Of a DNA stretch of 64,000 nucleotides, positions 57,401 through 64,000 are shown piece by piece. Position 1 is the stretch's first letter. Each line of letters starts with the position of its first letter. Location: assembly GCF_030687495.1 (NCBI RefSeq), contig NZ_CP117435.1, positions 5,770,501 to 5,834,500 on the forward strand. The letters run 5' to 3'. Below the pieces are notes generated by a model. It was not told where the DNA came from. It did no database searches and was given only the letters and a program-made list of their open reading frames with translations. A program made the position numbers and the translations under genes. The stretch is from Pseudomonas sp. FP453 (GTDB taxonomy: Bacteria > Pseudomonadota > Gammaproteobacteria > Pseudomonadales > Pseudomonadaceae).

Positions 57401-60213
57401 TGCGCGCCCTCCCCCAGCGTGGTCAGCTCGTCCAGCAGCGCGGTGAGTTCCTGGCGCTCGCCGGGGTGCTGCTGCCAACGGCGCAGCAGGGTTTCGGCGT
57501 CGAGCAGGATGTCCATGCCCTGGGCCAGGAAGTTGGCGATCAGTTGCGGGTCGCGCTTGATCCGCAGGCCGGTGTTGGGCGCGTCGAGCAAGGCGGCCAG
57601 TTGCCGGTCGAGCAGGGCCTGGATGCGCTCGATCAGGTCCGGCGCGCCTTTGATCGGCGCCAGCGGGTCGCGATCCAAGTGGCGCAGGCCGCGCTGGAAC
57701 AGGCCTTCGGCCTCCAGCAACAGCTCCACTTCATCCAGGTCCAGCGGCAGGCGGTGCGCCTTGTATTCGCGGGTCAGGTGATCCAGCGGCCGCGCCAGTT
57801 CGGCGATGGGCAGCACGCCGGCCATGTACGCACTGCCCTTGAGGGTGTGCAGGGCGCGTTGCAGTTCATCGCTGACTTGCAGCGGCATGTGTTCGGTGGC
57901 TTGTTGCAGGAAGTGGTTGAGGCTGTCCAGATGGCTCTGGGCTTCGTTGCGGAAGATCTCCAGCAGCATCGGGTCATGGGGTTCGGCAGCCGGCACGGCG
58001 GTGCCACTGGCCAACGCGTGGGCGCGGGCGGCCAGGGCGTCGACTTCGTCGCGCTGGTGTTGGTCGTCGGTAGCAAAGTCGGCGATCAGTTCCGGCAGCA
58101 GGGCCACCGCTTCATCCAGTACCTGCTGGACCTCGGGGCCCAGGGCCACGCTGCGTTCCAGCACACGGTTGAGCAGGTTTTCCACGGCCCAGGCCAGCTC
58201 CGCCAAGACCAGGGCACGCACCATGCGGCCGCTGCCTTTCAAGGTGTGGAAGGCCCGGCGCATTTCGCCCAGGGCGGCTTTATCGGCCGCGCTCGCCAGG
58301 TGGCGGTGCAGCACTTCAAGGACTTCATCCGTCTCTTCGAGGAAGACTTCACGCAGTTCGTCGTCGATGGGTTCTTCGTCGGCCGGTGGCGGCAGCAGGC
58401 TGCCCGGGCGTTGCAGCGCGGGCGGGTTGAGGCGCGACGTCGGGTTGGCCAGCGCGTCGAACTGCGACTGGCTCGGCGCCGCCTCGGTGGACAACGCACC
58501 GTCCGGCGCCACCAGCGCTTGGCGCCAGGGTTTTTCCGCCGGCAGGTAACCCAGCGCCGCCAAGGCCTGGGTGGCGGTTTCCAAGACCCGTTCGCCGTCG
58601 GCGTCGGGGTCTTGGAGCATGCGTTCGAGGTAGTACTCCAGGCTGCTGATCACGTCGGCGAAATGCGCCAGGTCGTCCGCGGACGGCGCCGTGTCATTGA
58701 GCATCAGTTCTTCATCGACGTAGTCGGTGCACCCGCGCATCAGGCTCGCCGCCCGTGGCAGCGGGATCATCGCCAACGCGCCGCGCACCTGGCTGAGCAG
58801 TTCCGGCAGGGATTCCAGGCGCTGAGGGTCCCAATCGGCTTCCAGGCAGTCGATCACCAGCTCTTTGGCCTGGCGCAGGCACTGGCAGGATTCGCGGATC
58901 ACCAACTGGTGGATCTGCGTCAGGTCGGTGGTGGGCAAGCGGCTTTCTTCGCGGCTATCGGGCTCGACCGTACCAGCCATGCCCGCCAGCGTCGCTTCGA
59001 CGTAGAGCAATGCGCCGGCGACGTCCATCAGCACGGCGTCGCTGGGTTCACGTTGGCCCTGGGCCAGGCTCAGCACCACGGCGAGCTGGTCGATGATGAC
59101 TTTGCGCGGCTGGCCGAAACCCAGCACCGCGAGGGTGTCGGCGATCTGCCGCAGCGGCGCGAGCAGTGCATCGAGGTCGCTGGTGTGCTGGCGGTCACTG
59201 CGCACGAACAGGTCGAGGCGTTCCTTGACCCGCACCAGTTCTTCGCACAAGGCGCCGAGCACCGAGCCCATGGCATTGCGATCCGGCCCGGCCAGCCGCG
59301 CGCGCTCGGCATCCACCACCGCGCTGTCGGGCAAGGCTTCATCCAGGCCGTAACGTTCCTTGAGGCTTTGCATGCGCGGCGTCGGCCGGGTGACTTTGGC
59401 CACGTAGAACAACAGGCTCTTGAGCAAGTCATCCGGGGCCGGCTGGTTGATCCCCGCGATGCCCTGGGCCAGCAGACGCTTGAGTTGTTTGTCACTGGCC
59501 TTGAGCAGGCTGCGCAGCGCCGGGCTGTTGGCGACCACGCCGGTGAGCATGCCTTCGACCAGCGCCGAGGTGACTTGCCACAGCGGCAACAACGGCGCGC
59601 CCTGGCACAGGGCTTCGAGGCGGGCGAACACCCGCGCCATGTCTTCCAGGTTGCTCGGGCCATGGTCTTCGCGCAGCAACCCGGCGAGGGCTTGTTGCAG
59701 CAGTTGGTGCCACTGGCGCAGTTGCGCTTGCAGGTCGGGCGTCGCGCGTTGGGCCAGGGCTTCGTCGGAGAGCGGTGCGATCGACAGCAGTTGCGGGCTG
59801 AACAGGCTGGTTTCCGACAGCAGGCTTTCACCCCGTGCACTGCGCAGGTCGTTGAGCAGCGGCAGCACCACCAGCGGCAAGTCGCGGCGGGCGCTGTGGA
59901 CGCGGTCGAGGTACAGCGGCAGTTGGCTGAGGGCCTGTTGCAGGAGGCGGATGCTTTCGTCGCGCTGGCTGACCTGCCCGGCCTGGAACGCCAGGGCCAG
60001 GTGTTCGATCTCTTCGGCCAGCAACGCCGCGCCGTAGAACTCGACCATTTGCAGGGCGCCATGCACCTGGTGGATACCGGCCAGGCACTGGCCGATGACG
60101 GCGCTGTCGCCGGTTTCGACAAACGCGTCCAGCGCCGAACGGGCCTGTTTCAGGGTTTCGGCAATGTCGCCCTTGACCCATTCGAGGGCCACGTAGTCGT
60201 GCCGATCAACCAT
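54394..60213 (-). CDS. chpA: ChpA: multi-Hpt hybrid histidine kinase of the type IV pilus chemosensory system
   Basis: Giant CheA-type kinase of the Chp pathway, which controls type IV pilus twitching and cAMP in P. aeruginosa. The 1939 residues carry at least four clear Hpt domains with phospho-His motifs FHTLKGSGRMV (about 656), LHTLKGSAYMAG (789), MHTLKGGARMAEI (1089) and LHTLKGGARMVEI (1229). A degenerate N-terminal Hpt-like region has HQVHGALQMVEF. The ATPase has HMLRNAVDHGLE near 1526 and GRGVGMDVVHEE near 1621. A CheW domain follows (QYAIPLNTIEGLVRV), then a C-terminal receiver with VVDDSVTVRK, LLDIEMPRMDGF (Asp near 1866) and YLGKPYQE. It is shorter than the P. aeruginosa protein (2472). 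ATG 60213 follows CGGAG; GTG 60219 is possible. Confidence 0.94.
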   Translation of the reverse strand: MVDRHDYVALEWVKGDIAETLKQARSALDAFVETGDSAVIGQCLAGIHQVHGALQMVEFYGAALLAEEIEHLALAFQAGQVSQRDESIRLLQQALSQLPLYLDRVHSARRDLPLVVLPLLNDLRSARGESLLSETSLFSPQLLSIAPLSDEALAQRATPDLQAQLRQWHQLLQQALAGLLREDHGPSNLEDMARVFARLEALCQGAPLLPLWQVTSALVEGMLTGVVANSPALRSLLKASDKQLKRLLAQGIAGINQPAPDDLLKSLLFYVAKVTRPTPRMQSLKERYGLDEALPDSAVVDAERARLAGPDRNAMGSVLGALCEELVRVKERLDLFVRSDRQHTSDLDALLAPLRQIADTLAVLGFGQPRKVIIDQLAVVLSLAQGQREPSDAVLMDVAGALLYVEATLAGMAGTVEPDSREESRLPTTDLTQIHQLVIRESCQCLRQAKELVIDCLEADWDPQRLESLPELLSQVRGALAMIPLPRAASLMRGCTDYVDEELMLNDTAPSADDLAHFADVISSLEYYLERMLQDPDADGERVLETATQALAALGYLPAEKPWRQALVAPDGALSTEAAPSQSQFDALANPTSRLNPPALQRPGSLLPPPADEEPIDDELREVFLEETDEVLEVLHRHLASAADKAALGEMRRAFHTLKGSGRMVRALVLAELAWAVENLLNRVLERSVALGPEVQQVLDEAVALLPELIADFATDDQHQRDEVDALAARAHALASGTAVPAAEPHDPMLLEIFRNEAQSHLDSLNHFLQQATEHMPLQVSDELQRALHTLKGSAYMAGVLPIAELARPLDHLTREYKAHRLPLDLDEVELLLEAEGLFQRGLRHLDRDPLAPIKGAPDLIERIQALLDRQLAALLDAPNTGLRIKRDPQLIANFLAQGMDILLDAETLLRRWQQHPGERQELTALLDELTTLGEGAHIADLHAIDELCEALLDLYGAVEESSLAVSERFFHEAELAHEALINMLDQLAAGQEISPVPARLQALRELLDEALDPSATGLVKSDGSRALSIAELGAATAQLEQDTAVDDEIVEIFLEEAVDILDSAGQSLKRWLLEPDGVAPLSSLQRDMHTLKGGARMAEIAPVAELAHELENLYEGLVDRRYSYSAELSQVLMACHERLALQLDQLQQQQPLSDSAELVAKVRALRQSTPPAAAAQAVESPGADPELLDIFLEEAADILDSSGSALLRWQAEPGNRQEVETLLRDLHTLKGGARMVEIGPIGDLAHELEFLYEGLSAGLLAPSAELFALLQGCHDRLAQMIDAVADGLPVGSVDKLIERIKSLVHPSAEPVVPVALPANKAEAVVEPAADMVKISAELLDDLVNLAGETSIFRGRIEQQVNDARIALSEVETTIERMRDQLRRLDTETQGRILSRQQAEAERLGYEEFDPLEMDRHSQLQQLSRALSESASDLLDLKDTLDRRNSDAHDLLQQQARINTELQEGLMRTRMVPFERMLPRLKRIVRQVAGELGKDVEFIVGNAEGEMDRNVLERMAAPLEHMLRNAVDHGLESRDARLLAGKPEKGRITLDLTHEGGDIVFDMRDDGAGVPLEAVRRKAIKRGLLAPDQEISDRDVLQFILQPGFSTAEKITQISGRGVGMDVVHEEVRQLGGSMFIESTPGVGVHFRIRLPFTVSVNRALMVQCADDQYAIPLNTIEGLVRVMPHELAGHYQQDPPRYEYAGQRYELFYLGDLLHTVGRPKLLGQYQPVPVLLVQCNERRVAIHVDAMAGTREIVVKGLGPQFAGVQGLSGATILGDGRVVLIIDLLAHIRARQPALPAQAVDAPLVLNDPLKKRPLLVLVVDDSVTVRKVTSRLLERNGMNVLTAKDGIDAIAVLEEHTPDLMLLDIEMPRMDGFEVAIQVRNDPRLMRLPIIMITSRTGQKHRDRAMAIGVNDYLGKPYQESVLLESIAYWSKSHA

Positions 60214-60270
60214 ATTCACTCCGGTGAGAATTTTTGAGTTGCAGGTATTGCCAGGAACAATGGAGATCTA

Positions 60271-60361
60271 TTGTGGGAGCTGGCTTGCCTGCGATGGCGG
60301 TGGGTCAGCTAAACAGATGTCGACTGGAAGACCGCTATCGCAGGCAAGCCAGCTCCCACAG
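60271..60361. repeat. REP pair between pilJ and chpA
   Basis: Inward-facing CTGGCTTGCCTG-type copies, near-perfect mates, in the 160-bp gap between pilJ and chpA. It may mark the place of the missing pilK and could affect read-through. Confidence 0.85.
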
Positions 60362-60373
60362 GGGTTCCGCATT

Positions 60374-62425
60374 TCAATGGTCGGCCTGCTTTGCAGGTGG
60401 CAAGGTGAAACCCGACACCGACCTGCGCAACTGGCTGGCCATCTTTGCCAGATTGCCGATGCTCTCGGCGGTGGCGGTCGAGCCTGACGACGTCTGGCTG
60501 GTGATCTGCTGGATCACGTTCATCGTCAGCGAGATCTGCCCCGCCGACGAGGTCTGTTGCTGCGCCGCATTGGAGATGCTCTGGATCAGCGCCGCCAGGG
60601 TTTTCGACACGCCTTCGATCTCTTCCAGGGCCACGCCGGCGTCTTGCGCCAGCCGTGCACCGCGCACCACTTCGGTGGTGGTCTGCTCCATGGAGATGAC
60701 CGCTTCGTTGGTGTCGGCCTGGATCGCCCGCACCAGGGTTTCGATCTGCCGCGTGGCCGCGGACGAGCGTTCGGCCAGGCGCTGCACTTCATCGGCAACC
60801 ACCGCAAAACCGCGCCCGGCATCCCCGGCCATGCTGGCCTGGATCGCGGCGTTGAGGGCGAGGATGTTGGTCTGGTCGGCGATGTCGTCGATCAGGCTGA
60901 CGATGTCGCCAATCTCCTGGGACGACTCGCCCAGGCGCTTGATGCGCTTGGCGGTGTCCTGGATCTGCTCGCGAATGTTGTCCATGCCGTGGATGGTGTT
61001 GTGCACCACCTCGTTGCCCTTGTTGGCGATCTCCACCGAGCGCTCTGCCACCGCCGAGGATTCGGCGGCGTTGGCCGAGACCTGGTCGATGGACTGGGCC
61101 ATCTGGTTGATCGCCGTGGACGCTTCGGCAATCTGCTGGGCCTGATGCTCCGAGGCCTGGGCCAGGTGCATGGCGGTGGCCTGGGTGTCCTGCACCGCGC
61201 CGGCAACCTGGCCGGCGGTGAGGTTGATGGTGGCGACCAGGTCGCGCAGTTGGTCCACGGAATAGTTGATCGAATCGGCGATGGTGCCGGTGAAGTCTTC
61301 GGTTACCGAGGCGGTCACGGTGAGGTCGCCGTCGGCCAGGTCTTCGATTTCATCCAGCAGGCGCATGATCGCGTTCTGGTTGCGCTCGTTCTTCTCGGCG
61401 GTTTCGTGCAGCTGGCGGTTGGTTTCACGCACCATCACCAGGCCGATCAGGATGATCGAGGCCAGCGCCAGCAAACCGAGGACGTAGCCGCCGATGGTGT
61501 CGAAGGTGCGCCCGCTGGCGAGGTTTTCAAAGCCGGTGGCCAGGTGCGAGGCTTCATCGAGCAGGGTTTGCGAGAGGTTGAAGATATTGCTCGCCGAGGC
61601 GCGCACCTGAAACAGTTGCGGCGAGGTTTCGAGGATTTCATCCACGGAGCCGGAGACAAACTCGAACAGCTCCGAAATCTCCGCCAGCCGCGCGCGGGCG
61701 TCGCGGTCTTCGACCTGGGTGATGCGCAGCCCGGCGTTGCCCTGGAGCATGCCGTTGAGCACCTGGCCGAAGCGGTTGGCGTCGCGGCCAAAGGCGTCGG
61801 CGGCCTGCACGGCAGTTTCGTCGCCGGCCAGCACGGTGTTGACCGCACCGAGGATGCGCTCGGCCAGCAACGATTGGCGCTGGGCCAACGCCACCTGACT
61901 GGCCGGAGCGCCGCGTTGCAGGAGGATATCGACGACCTTTTCCGATTCCATCTGCAATTGCGGCACGGTTTCGGCGAGGGTCGCGGCCACCTGGTGCAGG
62001 GACAGCACGGTCTGTTCGCTGGCAAGGATCGCGTCGGTGTTTTTCAGCAGCGCTTCCCAGTCGGTCTGCACCGCGCGCATCTCGGCGCGTACCGCACTGG
62101 GCGCGGCGGGCAGGCCGGTTTCCGGGTCGCCTTTTTTCAGGTAGCCCCAGCGCTGGGCGAAGTCGTTGCGCGCATCCCCCAGCAGTTTGAACGCGGCCGC
62201 TTTGCCGGCGGCGGCTTCGGTGGCGTTCTTGGCGATGCGCTGGGACAAGACGCGCAATTCACCGGCGTGGCCGATGTACTGCTTGTCGTAGGTGGACTGG
62301 GTGTTGAGGTAGGCGAAGTTGGCGAACAGCAGCATGATGAACACGATCAGCGCGATAAACAGCACGATGATCTGTGAGCGGCTGCGCGAGCCGGCCTGGG
62401 GTTTGGGCGTGGTAGCGGTGGTCAT
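60374..62425 (-). CDS. pilJ: PilJ methyl-accepting chemotaxis protein
   Basis: Transmembrane receptor of the Chp system. It has 683 residues. The N-terminal membrane helix ([20 protein letters not shown], about 19-38) is followed by a periplasmic region with two PilJ-type segments. A second membrane helix ([20 protein letters not shown]) near 310-330 leads to HAMP. The cytoplasmic signalling domain has the hairpin tip [20 protein letters not shown] near 540, then [20 protein letters not shown]. It ends in [10 protein letters not shown]. The start at ATG 62425 overlaps the pilI stop (ATGA). Confidence 0.95.
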   Translation of the reverse strand: MTTATTPKPQAGSRSRSQIIVLFIALIVFIMLLFANFAYLNTQSTYDKQYIGHAGELRVLSQRIAKNATEAAAGKAAAFKLLGDARNDFAQRWGYLKKGDPETGLPAAPSAVRAEMRAVQTDWEALLKNTDAILASEQTVLSLHQVAATLAETVPQLQMESEKVVDILLQRGAPASQVALAQRQSLLAERILGAVNTVLAGDETAVQAADAFGRDANRFGQVLNGMLQGNAGLRITQVEDRDARARLAEISELFEFVSGSVDEILETSPQLFQVRASASNIFNLSQTLLDEASHLATGFENLASGRTFDTIGGYVLGLLALASIILIGLVMVRETNRQLHETAEKNERNQNAIMRLLDEIEDLADGDLTVTASVTEDFTGTIADSINYSVDQLRDLVATINLTAGQVAGAVQDTQATAMHLAQASEHQAQQIAEASTAINQMAQSIDQVSANAAESSAVAERSVEIANKGNEVVHNTIHGMDNIREQIQDTAKRIKRLGESSQEIGDIVSLIDDIADQTNILALNAAIQASMAGDAGRGFAVVADEVQRLAERSSAATRQIETLVRAIQADTNEAVISMEQTTTEVVRGARLAQDAGVALEEIEGVSKTLAALIQSISNAAQQQTSSAGQISLTMNVIQQITSQTSSGSTATAESIGNLAKMASQLRRSVSGFTLPPAKQADH

Positions 62426-62946
62426 GCGGCGACATCCATGAAGCCTGGGGCCTGGGCCAGAGCGAAGGGGCTGAAGACCTGCCACAGCTGGTCGCCGTCG
62501 AACTGGCCCTGGATAAATGGCGCGCCGGCGCTGGCGTTCGCCAACAGCGCGTCTTGTGCGAAATGCTGCATACCCACCACCTCGTCCACCAACAACCCGA
62601 CAAACAGGTCGTTGTATTCCACCACCAACACACGCCGTTGCTTGCGCGCCTTGGACAGCGCCTGGCCGAGGAACCCACCCAGGTCCATCACCGGCAACAA
62701 GCGCCCACGCAGGTTAGCCACGCCCTTGACCCAGGCCTTGACCCCGGGCATTAAAGTGCAACGTGGCTCATGCAGGACTTCGGCCACTTCGCCCATCGGC
62801 GCGACGAACCAATGCGCACCCACGCGAAACCCGATCCCGCTCCAACCCTGCTGGCGGGTTTCCTGGGACGGCAGGTCGGCGGCCAGCAAGCGGCAGCGGC
62901 GGTCGATGTCCAGCAACAGCTCGAAGGCGGTTTGCGACTCGGTCAT
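62422..62946 (-). CDS. pilI: PilI CheW-like adaptor
   Basis: A 174-residue CheW-domain protein that couples PilJ to the ChpA kinase. It has a [20 protein letters not shown] opening, [20 protein letters not shown] as the RG-type CheW core, and [20 protein letters not shown]. Start ATG 62946 begins [14 protein letters not shown]. It lies 12 bp downstream of pilH and overlaps pilJ by four bases. Confidence 0.93.
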   Translation of the reverse strand: MTESQTAFELLLDIDRRCRLLAADLPSQETRQQGWSGIGFRVGAHWFVAPMGEVAEVLHEPRCTLMPGVKAWVKGVANLRGRLLPVMDLGGFLGQALSKARKQRRVLVVEYNDLFVGLLVDEVVGMQHFAQDALLANASAGAPFIQGQFDGDQLWQVFSPFALAQAPGFMDVAA

Positions 62947-62958
62947 GATCGCCTGCCG

Positions 62959-63324
62959 TCAGCCGGCCAGCACCTTGTTCAGGGTGGCGATCAGGGTTTC
63001 TTCATCCACCGGCTTGGTCAGGTAATCCTTGGCGCCCTGGCGCGCGCCCCAGATCTTGTCGGTTTCCTGATCCTTGGTGGTGATGATGATGATCGGGATC
63101 CCGTTGGTTTCCGGCTCCTTGGACAGCTGACGGGTGGCCTGGAAACCATTGAGGCCCGGCATCACGATGTCCATCAGCACGGCGTCGGGTTTTTCCTGGC
63201 GGGCCAGGGCCACGCCGTCCGCGCCGTTTTCGGCTTTGAGAACCTCGTGGCCATGCTTTTCCAGCATGCCGGTCAGTTTGTACATTTCGGTCGGCGAATC
63301 GTCGACGATCAGAACACGTGCCAT
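62959..63324 (-). CDS. pilH: PilH response regulator
   Basis: Single-domain CheY-like receiver, 121 residues, of the twitching motility system. In P. aeruginosa PilH dampens the pathway opposite to PilG. It has VLIVDDSPTEMYKLTGMLEK, the phospho-acceptor Asp in VLMDIVMPGLNGF (about 52), Thr in IIIITTKDQETD and the Lys in YLTKPVDEE near 103. ATG 63324 begins MARVLIVDDSP. It lies 46 bp after pilG. Confidence 0.94.
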   Translation of the reverse strand: MARVLIVDDSPTEMYKLTGMLEKHGHEVLKAENGADGVALARQEKPDAVLMDIVMPGLNGFQATRQLSKEPETNGIPIIIITTKDQETDKIWGARQGAKDYLTKPVDEETLIATLNKVLAG

Positions 63325-63370
63325 GGTTTTCCCCACTAACTTGGTAGACGCCGGCCCTTGTGGGGCGGTG

Positions 63371-63778
63371 TCAGTGTGCTTGTTCTACTGCGGCGAAGGC
63401 AGGCACATAGGCCTTGATCGCACCCAGCAGTTCTTCCTTGCTGAACGGCTTGGTCAAAAACTGATCGACACCGACGATACGCCCCTTGGCCTTGTCGAAC
63501 AGGCCGTCCTTGGAGGACAGCATGATCACCGGGATCGACTTGAACGCCGGGTTGTTCTTCACCAGGGCGCAGGTCTGATAGCCATCCAGGCGCGGCATCA
63601 TGATGTCGACAAAGATAATGTGCGGGTGATGATCAACAATCCGCGCCAGGGCATCGAAACCGTCGATGGCCGTGATGACTTCGCACCCTGCGTTCTTCAA
63701 CAGGGTTTCGGCGGTGCGGCGGATCGTCTTTGAATCGTCGATCACCATCACTCTCAAGGCGTTGGAATGCTGTTCCAT
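63371..63778 (-). CDS. pilG: PilG response regulator
   Basis: Single-domain CheY-like receiver, 135 residues, first gene of the cluster. In P. aeruginosa PilG is needed for twitching and acts through the extension motor PilB. It has RVMVIDDSKTIRRTAETLLK, Asp in IIFVDIMMPRLDGY near 58, VIMLSSKDGLFDKAKGR and Lys in FLTKPFSKEEL near 108. ATG 63778 begins MEQHSNALRV. Confidence 0.95.
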   Translation of the reverse strand: MEQHSNALRVMVIDDSKTIRRTAETLLKNAGCEVITAIDGFDALARIVDHHPHIIFVDIMMPRLDGYQTCALVKNNPAFKSIPVIMLSSKDGLFDKAKGRIVGVDQFLTKPFSKEELLGAIKAYVPAFAAVEQAH

Positions 63779-64000
63779 ATCTGCTCTACCATCGCCACAG
63801 CGAATCGGTTTTCGGTGTGTACTGCCTGATGTTGCACAGGATGGGCGCCGCAAGCCTTGGAACTCAAGGGCTGCTGCGCCGTGGCAGTCTTTTTAGCACA
63901 GTCTCCGGGCGCAATCTATCGAGCAACCGGCCAGGTGGTTTTTCCTTGACCCACAACAGCCGCAGCGCCACTCTGACGCCACTTTTATGCGCCCTAATTT
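63779..64000. other. Upstream region of pilG, right edge
   Basis: Carries the pilG promoter region on the minus strand and otherwise no coding potential of note. In Pseudomonas gshB usually lies here, but the window ends before any coding sequence can be recognised. Confidence 0.5.

Noticed and set aside
54373..60237. A nearly 6-kb open frame on the plus strand, antisense to chpA
   Set aside because: It mirrors the real gene in a GC-rich genome with strong third-position bias. It has no ribosome site or recognisable domain, while the minus strand encodes a complete ChpA.

Overview
The window is a stretch of bacterial chromosome from a Pseudomonas of the fluorescens group. The evidence is high GC with strong GC3 bias, pseudomonad gene neighbourhoods (epd-pgk-fba, tkt / ArsR-methyltransferase-metK, ahcY-metF, rhlE / yceI / cytochrome b561 / bioA / rsmE, pilGHIJ-chpA), and about sixteen paired copies of the intergenic REP repeat (GTGGGAGC-GGCTTGCC cores) that litter genomes of this group. 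Functional calls rest on motifs and remembered family sequences; no database search was run.

Layout: 1-0.8 kb, the 3' end of betA. 1.0-3.8 kb, a TldD/TldE-like gene pair. 4.0-6.3 kb, an RhlA/PhaG-like gene and a DHA2 transporter, each with an apparent one-base frameshift. 6.4-16.1 kb, housekeeping and envelope genes: dbpA, a YhiN-type flavoprotein, a YccS-like membrane protein, a solute-binding protein, an ElaA-like acetyltransferase, a wHTH protein, a YgjP-like peptidase, and a REC-PAS-GGDEF-EAL protein. 16.4-18.2 kb, a PL7 alginate lyase and an AT-richer orphan region. 18.3-24.7 kb (minus strand), central carbon genes fba, two small lipoproteins, pgk, epd, tkt. 24.9-27.1 kb, an ArsR-methyltransferase regulator and metK behind a perfect 24-bp palindrome.

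27.3-34.5 kb holds small secreted proteins, ligB, a cytochrome c, mltA, a MAPEG protein, a Na+/H+ antiporter and an FNT channel. 34.6-36.5 kb is an orphan homologue of the type III effector ExoU with two apparent frameshifts at its C-terminus. 36.6-41.8 kb has a thioesterase, ahcY (behind a sigma70 promoter and an SAH riboswitch), metF, a glycosyltransferase-like protein and a solute-binding protein. 42-47.8 kb has rhlE, yceI, cytochrome b561, bioA and rsmE. 47.9-51.4 kb is a D-amino-acid module (binding protein, RidA, DadA-like oxidase, divergent LysR). 51.6-53.6 kb has a hemolysin III protein, a HEPN-like/nucleotidyltransferase pair with a tandem palindromic operator, and a small pseudomonad protein. 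53.9-63.8 kb is the Pil-Chp chemosensory cluster pilG-pilH-pilI-pilJ-chpA-chpC on the minus strand, without pilK or chpB.

Themes: two parts of the methyl cycle (metK with its regulator; ahcY-metF under an SAH riboswitch), a glycolysis/pentose-phosphate block, surface behaviour (Chp system, c-di-GMP enzyme, alginate lyase), and accessory candidates (ExoU-like gene, HEPN/MNT pair, TldD/E pair, orphan gene). Four apparent single-base insertions in three genes point to sequencing error or real decay and should be settled before those genes are called broken.
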